DNA from: Clostridium sp. CCUG 7971
GTDB taxonomy: Bacteria > Bacillota > Clostridia > Peptostreptococcales > Peptostreptococcaceae
Reading direction: 5' to 3'
Assembly (NCBI RefSeq): GCF_017590215.1
Contig: NZ_JAFFPK010000095.1
Location: 1-39,787 of the forward strand
Length of the DNA: 39,787 nt
In this document: positions 32,596 to 39,787 of the stretch, one piece after another
Layout of the letters: each line of letters starts with the position of its first letter
How positions within the stretch are numbered: position 1 is the stretch's first letter
Notes under the pieces: generated by a model
Seen by the model: only the letters and a program-made list of their open reading frames with translations
What the model was told of the DNA's origin: nothing
Database searches by the model: none
Position numbers and translations under genes: made by a program

Positions 32596-33225
32596 ATGAG
32601 CTATCGTAAGGATGATTATGGGATGAATTATGTTAAGGAGGATGTTGAGCAGAGTTTTTTCAAAAAAAATATAAAAGTGATTATAGCGATTATAGTAGCA
32701 TTTTCATTAGGTGCTATTGGAGGATCATCTATTGGAATAGATGAGAAAGAACATGAGGAAGTTAAGTCTCAATTAGAAAATAAATCTAAAGAATTAGAAA
32801 CTGCAAATTCTAAAATATCAGAATTAGAAACTAAAGTTCAAGAAGCTAAACCATACTTTGATATGAGTAGTGCTGAACAAGAAGCTATGAAAATAGAGGC
32901 AGCTAAAAAAGAAGAAGAAAATAAGAAAGAGCAAGAAAGAATAGCTGAAGAACAAAGATTAGCAGAATTAGAAGAAAGAACAAAAACATTAAAAAATGGA
33001 AATTTCATAGCAGGTAAAGACTTTGACCCAGGTACATATGATATAGTAGCCATTGCAGGTGGAGGAAATGTAACTGGAGGAAGTATATTCAAGGGCGGAA
33101 TAAATGCAATAATGGGACCAGCAGATGATGGATTCTATCAAAAGGAATATAAAAACATCGCATTTAAAGAAGGTGAAAGTTTAAAAGTAAGTAATGTTAC
33201 TATAAAGCTTATACCAGCTGAATAA
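32596..33225 (+). CDS. Membrane-anchored coiled-coil protein with GTYD domain
   Basis: This 209-residue protein starts at the ATG at 32596, eight bases after GGGAGG; the in-frame TTG at 32578 lies before that ribosome site. The short cytoplasmic N-terminus ends in KKN, followed by one membrane helix (26-48) and a long Glu/Lys coiled coil (52-130). The extracellular end contains NFIAGKDFDPGTYDIVAI, the AGxDxxxGTY motif of small Gram-positive surface beta domains. The function is unknown. Its promoter shares its layout with that of the YHYH surface protein, so the two may respond to the same signal. Confidence 0.75.
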   Translation: MSYRKDDYGMNYVKEDVEQSFFKKNIKVIIAIIVAFSLGAIGGSSIGIDEKEHEEVKSQLENKSKELETANSKISELETKVQEAKPYFDMSSAEQEAMKIEAAKKEEENKKEQERIAEEQRLAELEERTKTLKNGNFIAGKDFDPGTYDIVAIAGGGNVTGGSIFKGGINAIMGPADDGFYQKEYKNIAFKEGESLKVSNVTIKLIPAE

Positions 33226-33532
33226 TAGCAAAGTATATAGTTTAATAAATAAAATAGCTGATTTTGGATTATTTTTAATACTTAATAAATATATACAAGG
33301 GTTTAATGATTATGAAATAACATTTATAGTCCAAAGAAAATGATACTATAATATTAAATTAATAAGAGGAATTAATCTAAACTATTGGAATATCAATGTT
33401 TGAGTCTATTTTAATATAATCAATTAAGAAATAATTAAAAATAGGGGTATATTTTTAAAAGAATAAGGTATATACTTATAAGTGTAGCAAATAAAAAGAA
33501 AGCCTTTTATAAAAGGTATGGAGAATTTTAAA
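33226..33532. other. Leader of the cold-shock gene
   Basis: No gene is seen in these 307 bases. Near the right end the palindrome CCTTTTATAAAAGG (about 33503-33516) stands just before the ribosome site GGAG. Long structured leaders are usual for cold-shock genes, where they tune translation with temperature. Confidence 0.45.
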
Positions 33533-33733
33533 ATGAATAATGGAACAGTAAAATGGTTTAACAATGAAAAAGGATTTGGATTTATATCAGTAGAAGGTGG
33601 AGATGATGTATTCGCACATTTCTCAGCTATACAAACAGAAGGATTTAAGTCATTAGAAGAAGGTCAAAAAGTAAACTTTAATATAGTTAAAGGTGCTAGA
33701 GGACCTCAAGCTGAAAACATAACTATATTATAA
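33533..33733 (+). CDS. Cold-shock protein (CspA family)
   Basis: This 66-residue single cold-shock domain starts at the ATG at 33533, which gives the family start [10 protein letters not shown]. The upstream in-frame ATG at 33518 would add five unusual residues. RNP1 KGFGFISV and RNP2 VFAHF bind single-stranded RNA or DNA and melt secondary structure. GGAG lies nine bases before the start. A U-rich terminator follows. Confidence 0.95.
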   Translation: MNNGTVKWFNNEKGFGFISVEGGDDVFAHFSAIQTEGFKSLEEGQKVNFNIVKGARGPQAENITIL

Positions 33734-33740
33734 TATAGAT

Positions 33741-33768
33741 AAAAAAAGACCGAATGGTCTTTTTTTAA
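33741..33768 (+). terminator. Terminator of the cold-shock gene
   Basis: AAAAAAAGACC pairs with GGTCTTTTTTT around GAAT. Confidence 0.95.
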
Positions 33769-33882
33769 TACATTTATAGAAAATATACTCTATATATGAC
33801 ATAAATATTAAATAAAAACATAAAAATTAGTTTTATCTTAAAATTAGAGATTTAAAATATAGATTAATTAGGAGGTATAAGT

Positions 33883-34215
33883 ATGAAAGTGTTACAAAGA
33901 GGATTAAAAAAAGAAGATATAGTTAAAATTAAAAGATATAATAAATGGCATATAGTAACAGATAATGATGTAAGAATGCTTGTAAATGAAACTTCTAACA
34001 CAGATAATGATGATAACTCAAATAAAGTAGATTGGAAAAATAACAAGGCATATATATTTATGGATAGTTTTGAATCTAGTAAAAAATTTTATGAAAAGAA
34101 TAAAGAATTAGAATTAAAGTTATATATCAAAGCAGATATTGGAACTTTATACAATGAATATAAAGTAAATGATTGGAGTTTAACTGAAAGAGGAATAGAA
34201 GTAGACTTAGCATAA
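33883..34215 (+). CDS. Hypothetical protein, 110 aa
   Basis: A small soluble protein with AGGAGG upstream of the ATG. The N-terminal part is basic (KKEDIVKIKRYNKWHIV). An Asp/Asn-rich linker (about 39-48) joins it to a second part with KAYIFMDSFESSKKFYEK and a Leu/Lys-rich stretch. No known motif, signal peptide or membrane segment is visible. Function unknown. Confidence 0.6.
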   Translation: MKVLQRGLKKEDIVKIKRYNKWHIVTDNDVRMLVNETSNTDNDDNSNKVDWKNNKAYIFMDSFESSKKFYEKNKELELKLYIKADIGTLYNEYKVNDWSLTERGIEVDLA

Positions 34216-34295
34216 ATAAAATAGATGAAAATATTAATATATAAAACGTTAAGTATAAAATATACTTTATTTTTTATGCTTATATTTAAAATAAA

Positions 34296-34334
34296 AGCTC
34301 TTTTAATCAACTTAAGATTAAAAGAGCTCTTTTA
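34296..34334. terminator. Bidirectional terminator
   Basis: AGCTCTTTTAATC (34296-34308) pairs with GATTAAAAGAGCT (34316-34328). T-rich DNA lies on the right and A-rich DNA on the left, serving the genes ending at 34215 and 34339. Confidence 0.85.
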
Positions 34335-34338
34335 TATA

Positions 34339-35706
34339 TTAAACTTCTTTAGATACACCCATAGAATAACTTCCTTGTGGGTTTAACATTATATTTATTT
34401 TCTTTAAATAATCAAGTATTAAAGGAACAGCAGCTGCAATCCAAGCCATTGGACCTGCTAAACAAATACCTGTATAACCTAAAAAAGCAGGTAAAGTAAA
34501 AGCAACTATAGTTCTAGCAACTAATTCAGCAACACCAGCCATCATAGGAACAAAAGTATGACCCATTCCTTGTAATGTATTTCTGTATATAAATATTAAA
34601 CTAAGTGGTATAAAGAAAAATGCCACTATAGTAAGATATTTCTTAGCATAAGCTATAACATTTGGATCAGCATCTGATACGAACATATTAATAAACATTT
34701 CACCAAAGAATATAAGTACAAGTGCAGCAACAATACCTATAATTATGTTAATAATAGTACACTTTTTAACACCTTCTTTAATACGTTCAATATTTCCAGC
34801 ACCAAGGTTTTGTGCAGAGTAAGTAGCCATAGTAACACCAAATGTGATACTAGGTTGCATAACAAGTTGTTCAACTCTTGAAGCGGCAGTATGAGCTGCA
34901 ACTACAGTTGAACCAAAGGCATTAACAGCACCTTGTAGTATTATTGCACCAATAGCTGTTATTGAGAATTGAAGAGCCATTGGAACTCCGATCTTTAAGT
35001 GTTGTTTAATATATTCATTTCCAAACTTAAAGTGTTTTTTCTTAATGTGTAGTATAGGGAATTTCTTTGCAGTATATATAAAACATAATAATCCTGAAAC
35101 TCCTTGCGATATAACTGTGGCATAGGCAGCTCCAGAAACTCCCATTTTAAAATTAACGATAAATACTAAATCTAGTATTATATTTAAAATTGATGAAACT
35201 ATTAAAAAGTATAATGGCGTTTTACTATCTCCAAGTGCACGTAAAATACCTGATATCATATTGTAGAAAAATGTTGCGAAAGTTCCAGCAAATATTATTG
35301 TAATATATGTTGCTGCATCGTTTATAATATCATTTGGAGTATTCATTAAACGAAGTAATGGTTTAGCTGCAAATACACTTATAATAGTAATTATAATTGC
35401 CATAATAGTTGATAGTACAATTGCACTAGCTACAGCCTTTTTTAATCCTTCTTCATCATTAGCACCAAATTTCTGAGAAACTAAAACAGAAAATCCAGAC
35501 GCTAATCCTAAAACAAATCCGATTATTAAAAATGTCATTGAACCTGTGGATCCAACGGCAGCAAGTGCTTTTACCCCAAGAAATCTTCCAACAATAATTG
35601 TATCAACCATACTGTAAAACTGTTGAAATATATTACCTATTAACAAGGGTATAGAAAAAAATAAAATTAGTTTTACTGGATTACCAGTAGTCATGTCTTT
35701 AGTCAT
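34339..35706 (-). CDS. MATE-family multidrug efflux transporter
   Basis: This 455-residue, twelve-helix membrane protein exports drugs or metabolites with Na or H exchange. It starts at the ATG at 35706, five bases after AAAGGAG; the ATG at 35721 overlaps that site. Family marks are GNIFQQFYSMVDTIIVGRFLG at the first helix pair, GFSVLVSQKFGAND, and in the second half LQGMGHTFVPM. Two MatE repeats of about 150 residues are seen. It is a single-gene unit; no regulator is adjacent. Confidence 0.95.
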   Translation of the reverse strand: MTKDMTTGNPVKLILFFSIPLLIGNIFQQFYSMVDTIIVGRFLGVKALAAVGSTGSMTFLIIGFVLGLASGFSVLVSQKFGANDEEGLKKAVASAIVLSTIMAIIITIISVFAAKPLLRLMNTPNDIINDAATYITIIFAGTFATFFYNMISGILRALGDSKTPLYFLIVSSILNIILDLVFIVNFKMGVSGAAYATVISQGVSGLLCFIYTAKKFPILHIKKKHFKFGNEYIKQHLKIGVPMALQFSITAIGAIILQGAVNAFGSTVVAAHTAASRVEQLVMQPSITFGVTMATYSAQNLGAGNIERIKEGVKKCTIINIIIGIVAALVLIFFGEMFINMFVSDADPNVIAYAKKYLTIVAFFFIPLSLIFIYRNTLQGMGHTFVPMMAGVAELVARTIVAFTLPAFLGYTGICLAGPMAWIAAAVPLILDYLKKINIMLNPQGSYSMGVSKEV

Positions 35707-35997
35707 ATTATCTCCTTTCATATAAATAAATTATATCCATCTCAATAGAATAACATTGTTTGTATATCTATACAACAATTTATGTGTTTCATATTAAAAA
35801 TGTACGCCTAATATTAAATAAATATATTTTTTTATATTAAATATACCTCATAATTCGAACCAAATCGTATTTATTATAAAAAATAACATATATTAGTATA
35901 TAAATACATAAATAAAATGCACTATTAATTGTTAAAAATAAAAAAGCAAAGGATTTAAATAGCAATCATATTAAATAATATAAAAGGAGAATTTACT

Positions 35998-36234
35998 ATG
36001 TTTAGTGTAAATCCAGTGGAATGGATCGGATACGGCGCATCAGTATTAATCGTAATATCCCTAATGATGACATCGATTATAAAGCTTAGAATAATAAACT
36101 CTTTAGGATGCTTTTTATTTGTTATATATGGAATGTATGTAAAAGCATATCCTGTTGCAATATCTAATGCAGTCATTATTTTAATAAATATATATAATTT
36201 ATATAATTTGAAAAAAGAAGATAATAGAAAATAA
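35998..36234 (+). CDS. Small inner-membrane protein, YgjV-like
   Basis: This 78-residue membrane protein has AAAGGAGA before the ATG. Three hydrophobic segments follow: EWIGYGASVLIVISLMMTSI (8-27), INSLGCFLFVIYGMYV and VAISNAVIILINIYNLY. The order and motifs (EWIGY, NxLGxxxFxxYG, NxxIxxINIY) match the YgjV family of small inner-membrane proteins. Function unknown. The terminator overlaps the end of the gene. Confidence 0.8.
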   Translation: MFSVNPVEWIGYGASVLIVISLMMTSIIKLRIINSLGCFLFVIYGMYVKAYPVAISNAVIILINIYNLYNLKKEDNRK

Positions 36235-36275
36235 ACTAATGACATCTATTTAATAGATGTCATTAGTTTGTTAGT
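36233..36275 (+). terminator. Terminator of the YgjV-like gene
   Basis: A 18-bp arm (36233-36250) pairs with 36252-36269, then TTTGTT; the stem includes the end of the stop codon. Confidence 0.8.
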
Positions 36276-36350
36276 CTAAATAGATTATATAGATTTTATA
36301 TAAGTTTATATGTATAATAAGTAGATAAGACATAAATTCAAGGAGAACAA

Positions 36351-36602
36351 ATGATAAAAAGAGAATTTGAAATAAATGATATAGCATACCTTGCTAAAGA
36401 TAGAAGAATAAAGGTTCATGTAGATGGAAGTGATACTTATACTAAAAATATATCTTTAAAAGCTGGAGATGCTGTTAAAATACTAGACTTTTATGAAATA
36501 GACAAGTATGGATATTCATATGAAGCGGAATTTAAAAAAGATGGAACATCATATATTATAAGAAAGCACTTAAGTCAATCAGATTTAAGACCTAAAAAGT
36601 AA
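36351..36602 (+). CDS. Hypothetical protein, 83 aa
   Basis: A small basic soluble protein with AAGGAGA before the ATG. Alternating beta-like stretches (RIKVHVDGSD, AVKILDFYEI, YSYEAEFKKDG, SYIIRKHL) suggest a small beta-barrel, perhaps nucleic-acid binding. No family is recognised. It precedes the DUF3189-like gene by 74 bases in the same direction and may be co-transcribed. Confidence 0.6.
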   Translation: MIKREFEINDIAYLAKDRRIKVHVDGSDTYTKNISLKAGDAVKILDFYEIDKYGYSYEAEFKKDGTSYIIRKHLSQSDLRPKK

Positions 36603-36676
36603 TAATATAGTTTAATTCCAATATTTAATACATATACTACAATTATTAAAATAAAATAAGAAATTAGGTGATTTTA

Positions 36677-37189
36677 ATGATATACATATATAATTGCTAT
36701 GGAGGAACCCACTCATCTATTTTAGCAATGGCTTATCACTTAGAAATGCTGGATGAAACTCGAGAGCCGACTAAGGATGAAATCTTGAATTTACCGAACT
36801 TTAATAAGTTAGTATATGGAAATCGTGGAGAACTTTTTTATTATGGAAGTGATAAAGATGGAAATGAAGTATACGTTGTAGGTAGAGGACGTTCAAAGGT
36901 TTTAATTCCAGGATTATATAATTTAGCTTCCATGCTTCATAAACAAAAGCTATTAAATGAGAAGATTATATTTTCTAATACGTCGCCAACAGTTCCATTA
37001 CCGATGACCTTTGGTGGACTATTTTCTAGATGGTTAAAAATTGATTCTATAGGAGTTCCCTTGCTGGTAAAGGGAGCAAAACAATCATACAAGGACGTTA
37101 TAAAACTTGTAAATAACACAAAGAAGGAAGCAAAGGAAGATAAGTCAGAGGTTATTATTTTAGATAATAAGGAATTTAAGAAAAAATAA
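36677..37189 (+). CDS. DUF3189-like conserved protein
   Basis: This 170-residue protein starts at the ATG at 36677, six bases after AGGTG; the upstream GTG overlaps the ribosome site. MIYIYNCYGGTHSSILAMAY at the start, PTKDEILNLPNFNKL and VVGRGRSKVLIPGLYNL are characteristic of DUF3189, a clostridial family of unknown function. The Gly-Thr-His loop after the first strand resembles a nucleotide or phosphate binding loop, but no activity is known. It has a charged Lys-rich tail. Confidence 0.85.
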   Translation: MIYIYNCYGGTHSSILAMAYHLEMLDETREPTKDEILNLPNFNKLVYGNRGELFYYGSDKDGNEVYVVGRGRSKVLIPGLYNLASMLHKQKLLNEKIIFSNTSPTVPLPMTFGGLFSRWLKIDSIGVPLLVKGAKQSYKDVIKLVNNTKKEAKEDKSEVIILDNKEFKKK

Positions 37190-37245
37190 ATTTTAATATT
37201 CTCTACTAGATTGACCTCATTAATAATAGATAAGTAAGTGGTTTT

Positions 37246-37320
37246 ATGATTAACATACTAGGCCAAGTTATGGTTTATGTAAATAACAAAGATGAAGGCA
37301 CAGTAAAATATGAACTATAG
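37246..37320 (+). pseudogene. N-terminal stub of a VOC-family (glyoxalase-like) gene
   Basis: MINILGQVMVYVNNKDEG begins like vicinal oxygen chelate proteins (Q-V-M-x-Y-V-N, first strand) and then ends in a stop after 24 codons. The rest of the gene is gone. The following bases up to the terminator show nothing further. Confidence 0.5.
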
Positions 37321-37374
37321 TCTAGAATGTATGTAAAATATTATGAGAAATGTATTAAATCTTGAATAATTAAC

Positions 37375-37424
37375 AAATTAAAAATGGTCATGTTATTAAT
37401 AAATAACATGGCTATTTTTAATTT
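37375..37424. terminator. Long bidirectional terminator
   Basis: A 23-bp stem with two G-U pairs (37375-37397 with 37402-37424) and a 4-base loop. A/T-runs at both ends suit termination of the reverse-strand thioesterase gene. Confidence 0.85.
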
Positions 37425-37440
37425 AGTAGATAAAATTATC

Positions 37441-38190
37441 TTATTTTTTATTCCATATAAATTGTAATTTTGTAAGAAGATTTCCATTATTACTGTTAAT
37501 ATTATGAATAGTATTAATAGCTTTATTTTCACCATGAATTACTTCAGATGAAATATGCAATGTATCTCCATCAGTTGTTTCCTTTTTAAATAGCACTTTA
37601 ATATTAAATAATTCATACTCATTTAAAATAGATCTTGGTAAAGTATCTATTGCCATTTCCATATACTTTACATTATTAACATGCCCATTAGAATCTATAT
37701 CACTATATCTAACTGGATAGTCTTTTATATAGTCTTCTTTTTGAATTTTAGGAATATCATCTAAAGGAGGTACTACATCTAACTCTCCATTAAGTCCATA
37801 TATTTCGCTTTGGTCAGATGATATTCTCATAGGACGTCTTTTTTCAAAATCTATTAATATGGCTGTTGAAAAAGCTTCGCATAAAACCTTTCCTTCAGAG
37901 TTTTTTATAGTATTTTTTCTATAACCATAGAACTTTTTTGAACCTAACACCTTAGTGTCAACAGTTATAGTATCTCTAAATTTAGGGTATTCATATATAG
38001 TTATATCATACTTTAAAAGTACCCAAATGCATTGATTGTGGACAAAGCCTTCTTTAGTTTCTCCTAAATAATCAGACTGAGATATAACAACATCCCATAA
38101 GAAATCTACTAGAGATGAAAATTTGCATTTGTGCTCAGAATCAACATTAAAAATATTTATTTTATATTCTTTTTTAAAAATATCGTTCAA
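37441..38190 (-). CDS. Acyl-ACP thioesterase (FatA/B family)
   Basis: This 249-residue double hotdog enzyme hydrolyses fatty acyl-ACP to free fatty acid. The start is a TTG with AAAGGAGG eight bases upstream. The first hotdog is marked by VDFLWDVVISQSDYLGE; the second by VRYSDIDSNGHVNNVKYMEMA, with the Asn/His catalytic residues of the family. The length is typical of bacterial members. It is a single gene, convergent with the VOC stub, and no fatty-acid genes are adjacent. Confidence 0.93.
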   Translation of the reverse strand: MNDIFKKEYKINIFNVDSEHKCKFSSLVDFLWDVVISQSDYLGETKEGFVHNQCIWVLLKYDITIYEYPKFRDTITVDTKVLGSKKFYGYRKNTIKNSEGKVLCEAFSTAILIDFEKRRPMRISSDQSEIYGLNGELDVVPPLDDIPKIQKEDYIKDYPVRYSDIDSNGHVNNVKYMEMAIDTLPRSILNEYELFNIKVLFKKETTDGDTLHISSEVIHGENKAINTIHNINSNNGNLLTKLQFIWNKK

Positions 38191-38470
38191 TTACCTTTCC
38201 TCCTTTGATAAAGTTGGTATGTATTTTATATTAAATATTGTATCATAATTTAAAACTTTTCCAATTAGTATTACTTTTAACCTACCTTTTATAGAAAATA
38301 TAATCAAGAGTTTATGAGAAATTAAAATATATTAAGGTCATAAATTTATGATATACCTTAAATTAACATAATTTTCATATTTATTAATCTTTTATGAAAA
38401 TTCATACATTGAGGTATCACGATTCCATTTATACATGAATACTATACATTAGAAAGGGGATGTTTAAGAA

Positions 38471-38782
38471 ATGGCTTCAAAAAGGAATGATTATGATAGA
38501 AATCAGCAGTGCTTATATGATGAATGTAAAAGGTTAATGAACTACCACACTTTTTTTACAATGAAGGATGGAACTACATTTGATGGAATAATTGAAAGCG
38601 TAGATAGAGATTACGTTATTGTGTTGGTTGGGGAGGATGTAATAGATAAAGGTTGTGGAGAACAATATGATGAACAGAGACAATTTGGGCGTCCTAGAAG
38701 ATTCAGACGCTTTAGACGTAGAGTTTTTCCACTTTCAGCTTTAGGTACACTAATATTATTATCTTTTCCTTTTAGAGAATAA
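38471..38782 (+). CDS. Small LSm-like basic protein
   Basis: This 103-residue protein has an N-terminal CLYDECKRLMNYHTFFTMKDG and TTFDGIIESVDRDYVIVLVGED, an Sm-like small beta-barrel core. An Arg-rich FGRPRRFRRFRRRVFP follows, then a hydrophobic LSALGTLILLSFPF end. Proteins of this layout are common in clostridia and bacilli, mostly without assigned function; a spore or envelope role has been suggested by similar architecture but is not shown here. AAAGGGG lies eleven bases before the ATG, a long spacing. Confidence 0.7.
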   Translation: MASKRNDYDRNQQCLYDECKRLMNYHTFFTMKDGTTFDGIIESVDRDYVIVLVGEDVIDKGCGEQYDEQRQFGRPRRFRRFRRRVFPLSALGTLILLSFPFRE

Positions 38783-39182
38783 TACCTAATTATTATTTAA
38801 CCTATCTAAAAACTGAATAACTACTACTCTTTAAGTAGCACCATAGGCAATAAATTCTTGGTTGAATTTGCTGCTATTTTTTCAGGTGAAATTAAAGGTG
38901 AAAGTTTATAAAGATGACAAATAAGGAGCTGAATGCATTTCAGCTCTATTTCTGTGTGGAAGTTATTTTACAAATTTAGTAATTAAAAAATAATTATAGT
39001 ATATACATGTTTAATTATCCACTGATGAGCTAATGCAACTTAATAGTTTTATGTCTAGTTATGGGAAATTTAAAAAGAAACTGAACTTGGTTAGTTTATA
39101 ATCCATATTGGAAAATATGATATAATAATATCCTAAGAGTTTAATAAAATAAGATGTTTTTAGAATAATGGGGGGGATACAT
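38783..39182. other. Intergenic region with two hairpins
   Basis: An imperfect hairpin (AGTAGCA to GCTGCT, inner AAATTC/GAATTT, 38834-38876) ends in TTTTTT and probably terminates the LSm-like gene. A second, GAGCTGAA/TTCAGCTC (38926-38946), lies further on. Between them FAAIFSGEIKGESL and stop may be a gene tail. No intact gene is seen. Confidence 0.45.
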
Positions 39183-39743
39183 ATGTCTCAAATGACTAAA
39201 AAATCATTTGCTGCTTCACTTAAAAAAATGTTAGCACAAAAACCGTTGGAAAAAATAAAAGTTATAGACATTACAGAAGATTGTGAAGTAAATAGACAGA
39301 CATTCTATTATCATTTCAAAGATATTTATGATTTACTAGAGTGGGTTTATACAAATGAAGCAACAAGAGCTTTGGACGGTAAAAAGACATATGATACTTG
39401 GCAACAGGGATTTACACAAATATTTGACTATATATTAGAGAATAAATCTTTTGTATTAAACACATTTAACTCTGTAAGTAGAGAATATCTAGAACGTTAC
39501 TTATATAATGAAACTCATTTACTTTTGATGGGAGTAGTAGAAGAAAAGGCAAAAGGTATACCAGTTAGAGAAAAAGATAAGGAATTTATTGCAGATTTTT
39601 ATAAGTATGCATTTGTAGGGCTTTTGCTTGACTGGATTAAAAAAGGAATGAAAGAAAAGCCTGTAGATATTATTAGTCGATTGAATACATTGATTTGTGG
39701 TAATATTGAAGAGGCTTTAGAGCAATATAGGACAGATAAATAA
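39183..39743 (+). CDS. TetR/AcrR-family regulator (DhaS/TetR_C_8 type)
   Basis: This 186-residue DNA-binding regulator starts at the ATG at 39183, six bases after GGGGGGG; the ATG at 39168 overlaps that site. The N-terminal helix-turn-helix is KIKVIDITEDCEVNRQTFYYHFKDIYDLL (about 27-55). The all-helical C-terminus with FADFYKYAFVGLLLDWI-like end matches the TetR_C_8 domain of DhaS-type regulators. Its target is probably a gene right of the window. Confidence 0.92.
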   Translation: MSQMTKKSFAASLKKMLAQKPLEKIKVIDITEDCEVNRQTFYYHFKDIYDLLEWVYTNEATRALDGKKTYDTWQQGFTQIFDYILENKSFVLNTFNSVSREYLERYLYNETHLLLMGVVEEKAKGIPVREKDKEFIADFYKYAFVGLLLDWIKKGMKEKPVDIISRLNTLICGNIEEALEQYRTDK

Positions 39744-39787
39744 GTAGTATAAAAATAAATAGAGAATAAAAATTAGACAAATAATAT

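Overview
This is a chromosomal stretch of a very AT-rich, low-GC Gram-positive anaerobe. Strong AGGAGG ribosome sites, clostridial protein families, a small secreted sialidase like the NanS of Paeniclostridium sordellii and an apparent UGA-decoded selenoprotein all point to Peptostreptococcaceae (Paeniclostridium, Paraclostridium or a relative). The species is an inference from family resemblance; no search was run.

Layout. 1-5.2 kb: small unrelated genes (gene fragment, lipoprotein, membrane protein, P-loop kinase, GNAT, unknown protein, reverse-strand membrane protein), separated by four copies of an interspersed hairpin repeat whose stems covary. 5.2-7.1 kb: gene graveyard with decayed ORFs and one small membrane protein. 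7.2-13.5 kb: alpha/beta hydrolase, Nudix hydrolase, MgtC-like protein, secreted sialidase, a frameshifted LexA-like peptidase, a vestige of a second sialidase, a YHYH-domain surface protein and a single-pass membrane protein. 13.9-18.2 kb: a defence locus. It has one C5 cytosine methyltransferase and two different restriction nucleases, one Sau3AI-like (GATC) and one BglII/BstYI-like, the latter bracketed by duplicated terminators. A dead N-terminal remnant of dptF follows. 18.3-23.2 kb (reverse strand): ECF sigma factor, probable membrane anti-sigma partner, ABC ATPase and ABC-2 permeases, the last one split at an ATGA overlap.

23.4-24.4 kb holds a tiny ORF and decayed reverse-strand gene remains. 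24.8-28.5 kb: a HIT protein, an ABC exporter behind a MerR-type promoter and a secreted alpha/beta hydrolase, closed by a vestigial second HIT 3' end. 28.6-30.4 kb: a coiled-coil protein, a HesB-like gene whose in-frame TGA is best read as selenocysteine, and a truncated GNAT. 30.4-39.8 kb: htpG behind a CIRCE-like operator, a membrane-anchored coiled-coil protein, a cold-shock protein, a MATE exporter, small conserved proteins (YgjV-like, DUF3189-like, LSm-like), an acyl-ACP thioesterase and a TetR-family regulator.

Most genes are single transcription units ended by strong intrinsic terminators. The clear multi-gene units are the restriction-modification locus and the sigma/ABC operon. The strongest non-routine observations are the recoded HesB-like gene (29591-29929), the two-nuclease/one-methylase locus with its dptF remnant, the covarying repeat family in the first 5 kb, and the two vestigial paralog fragments (sialidase, HIT).
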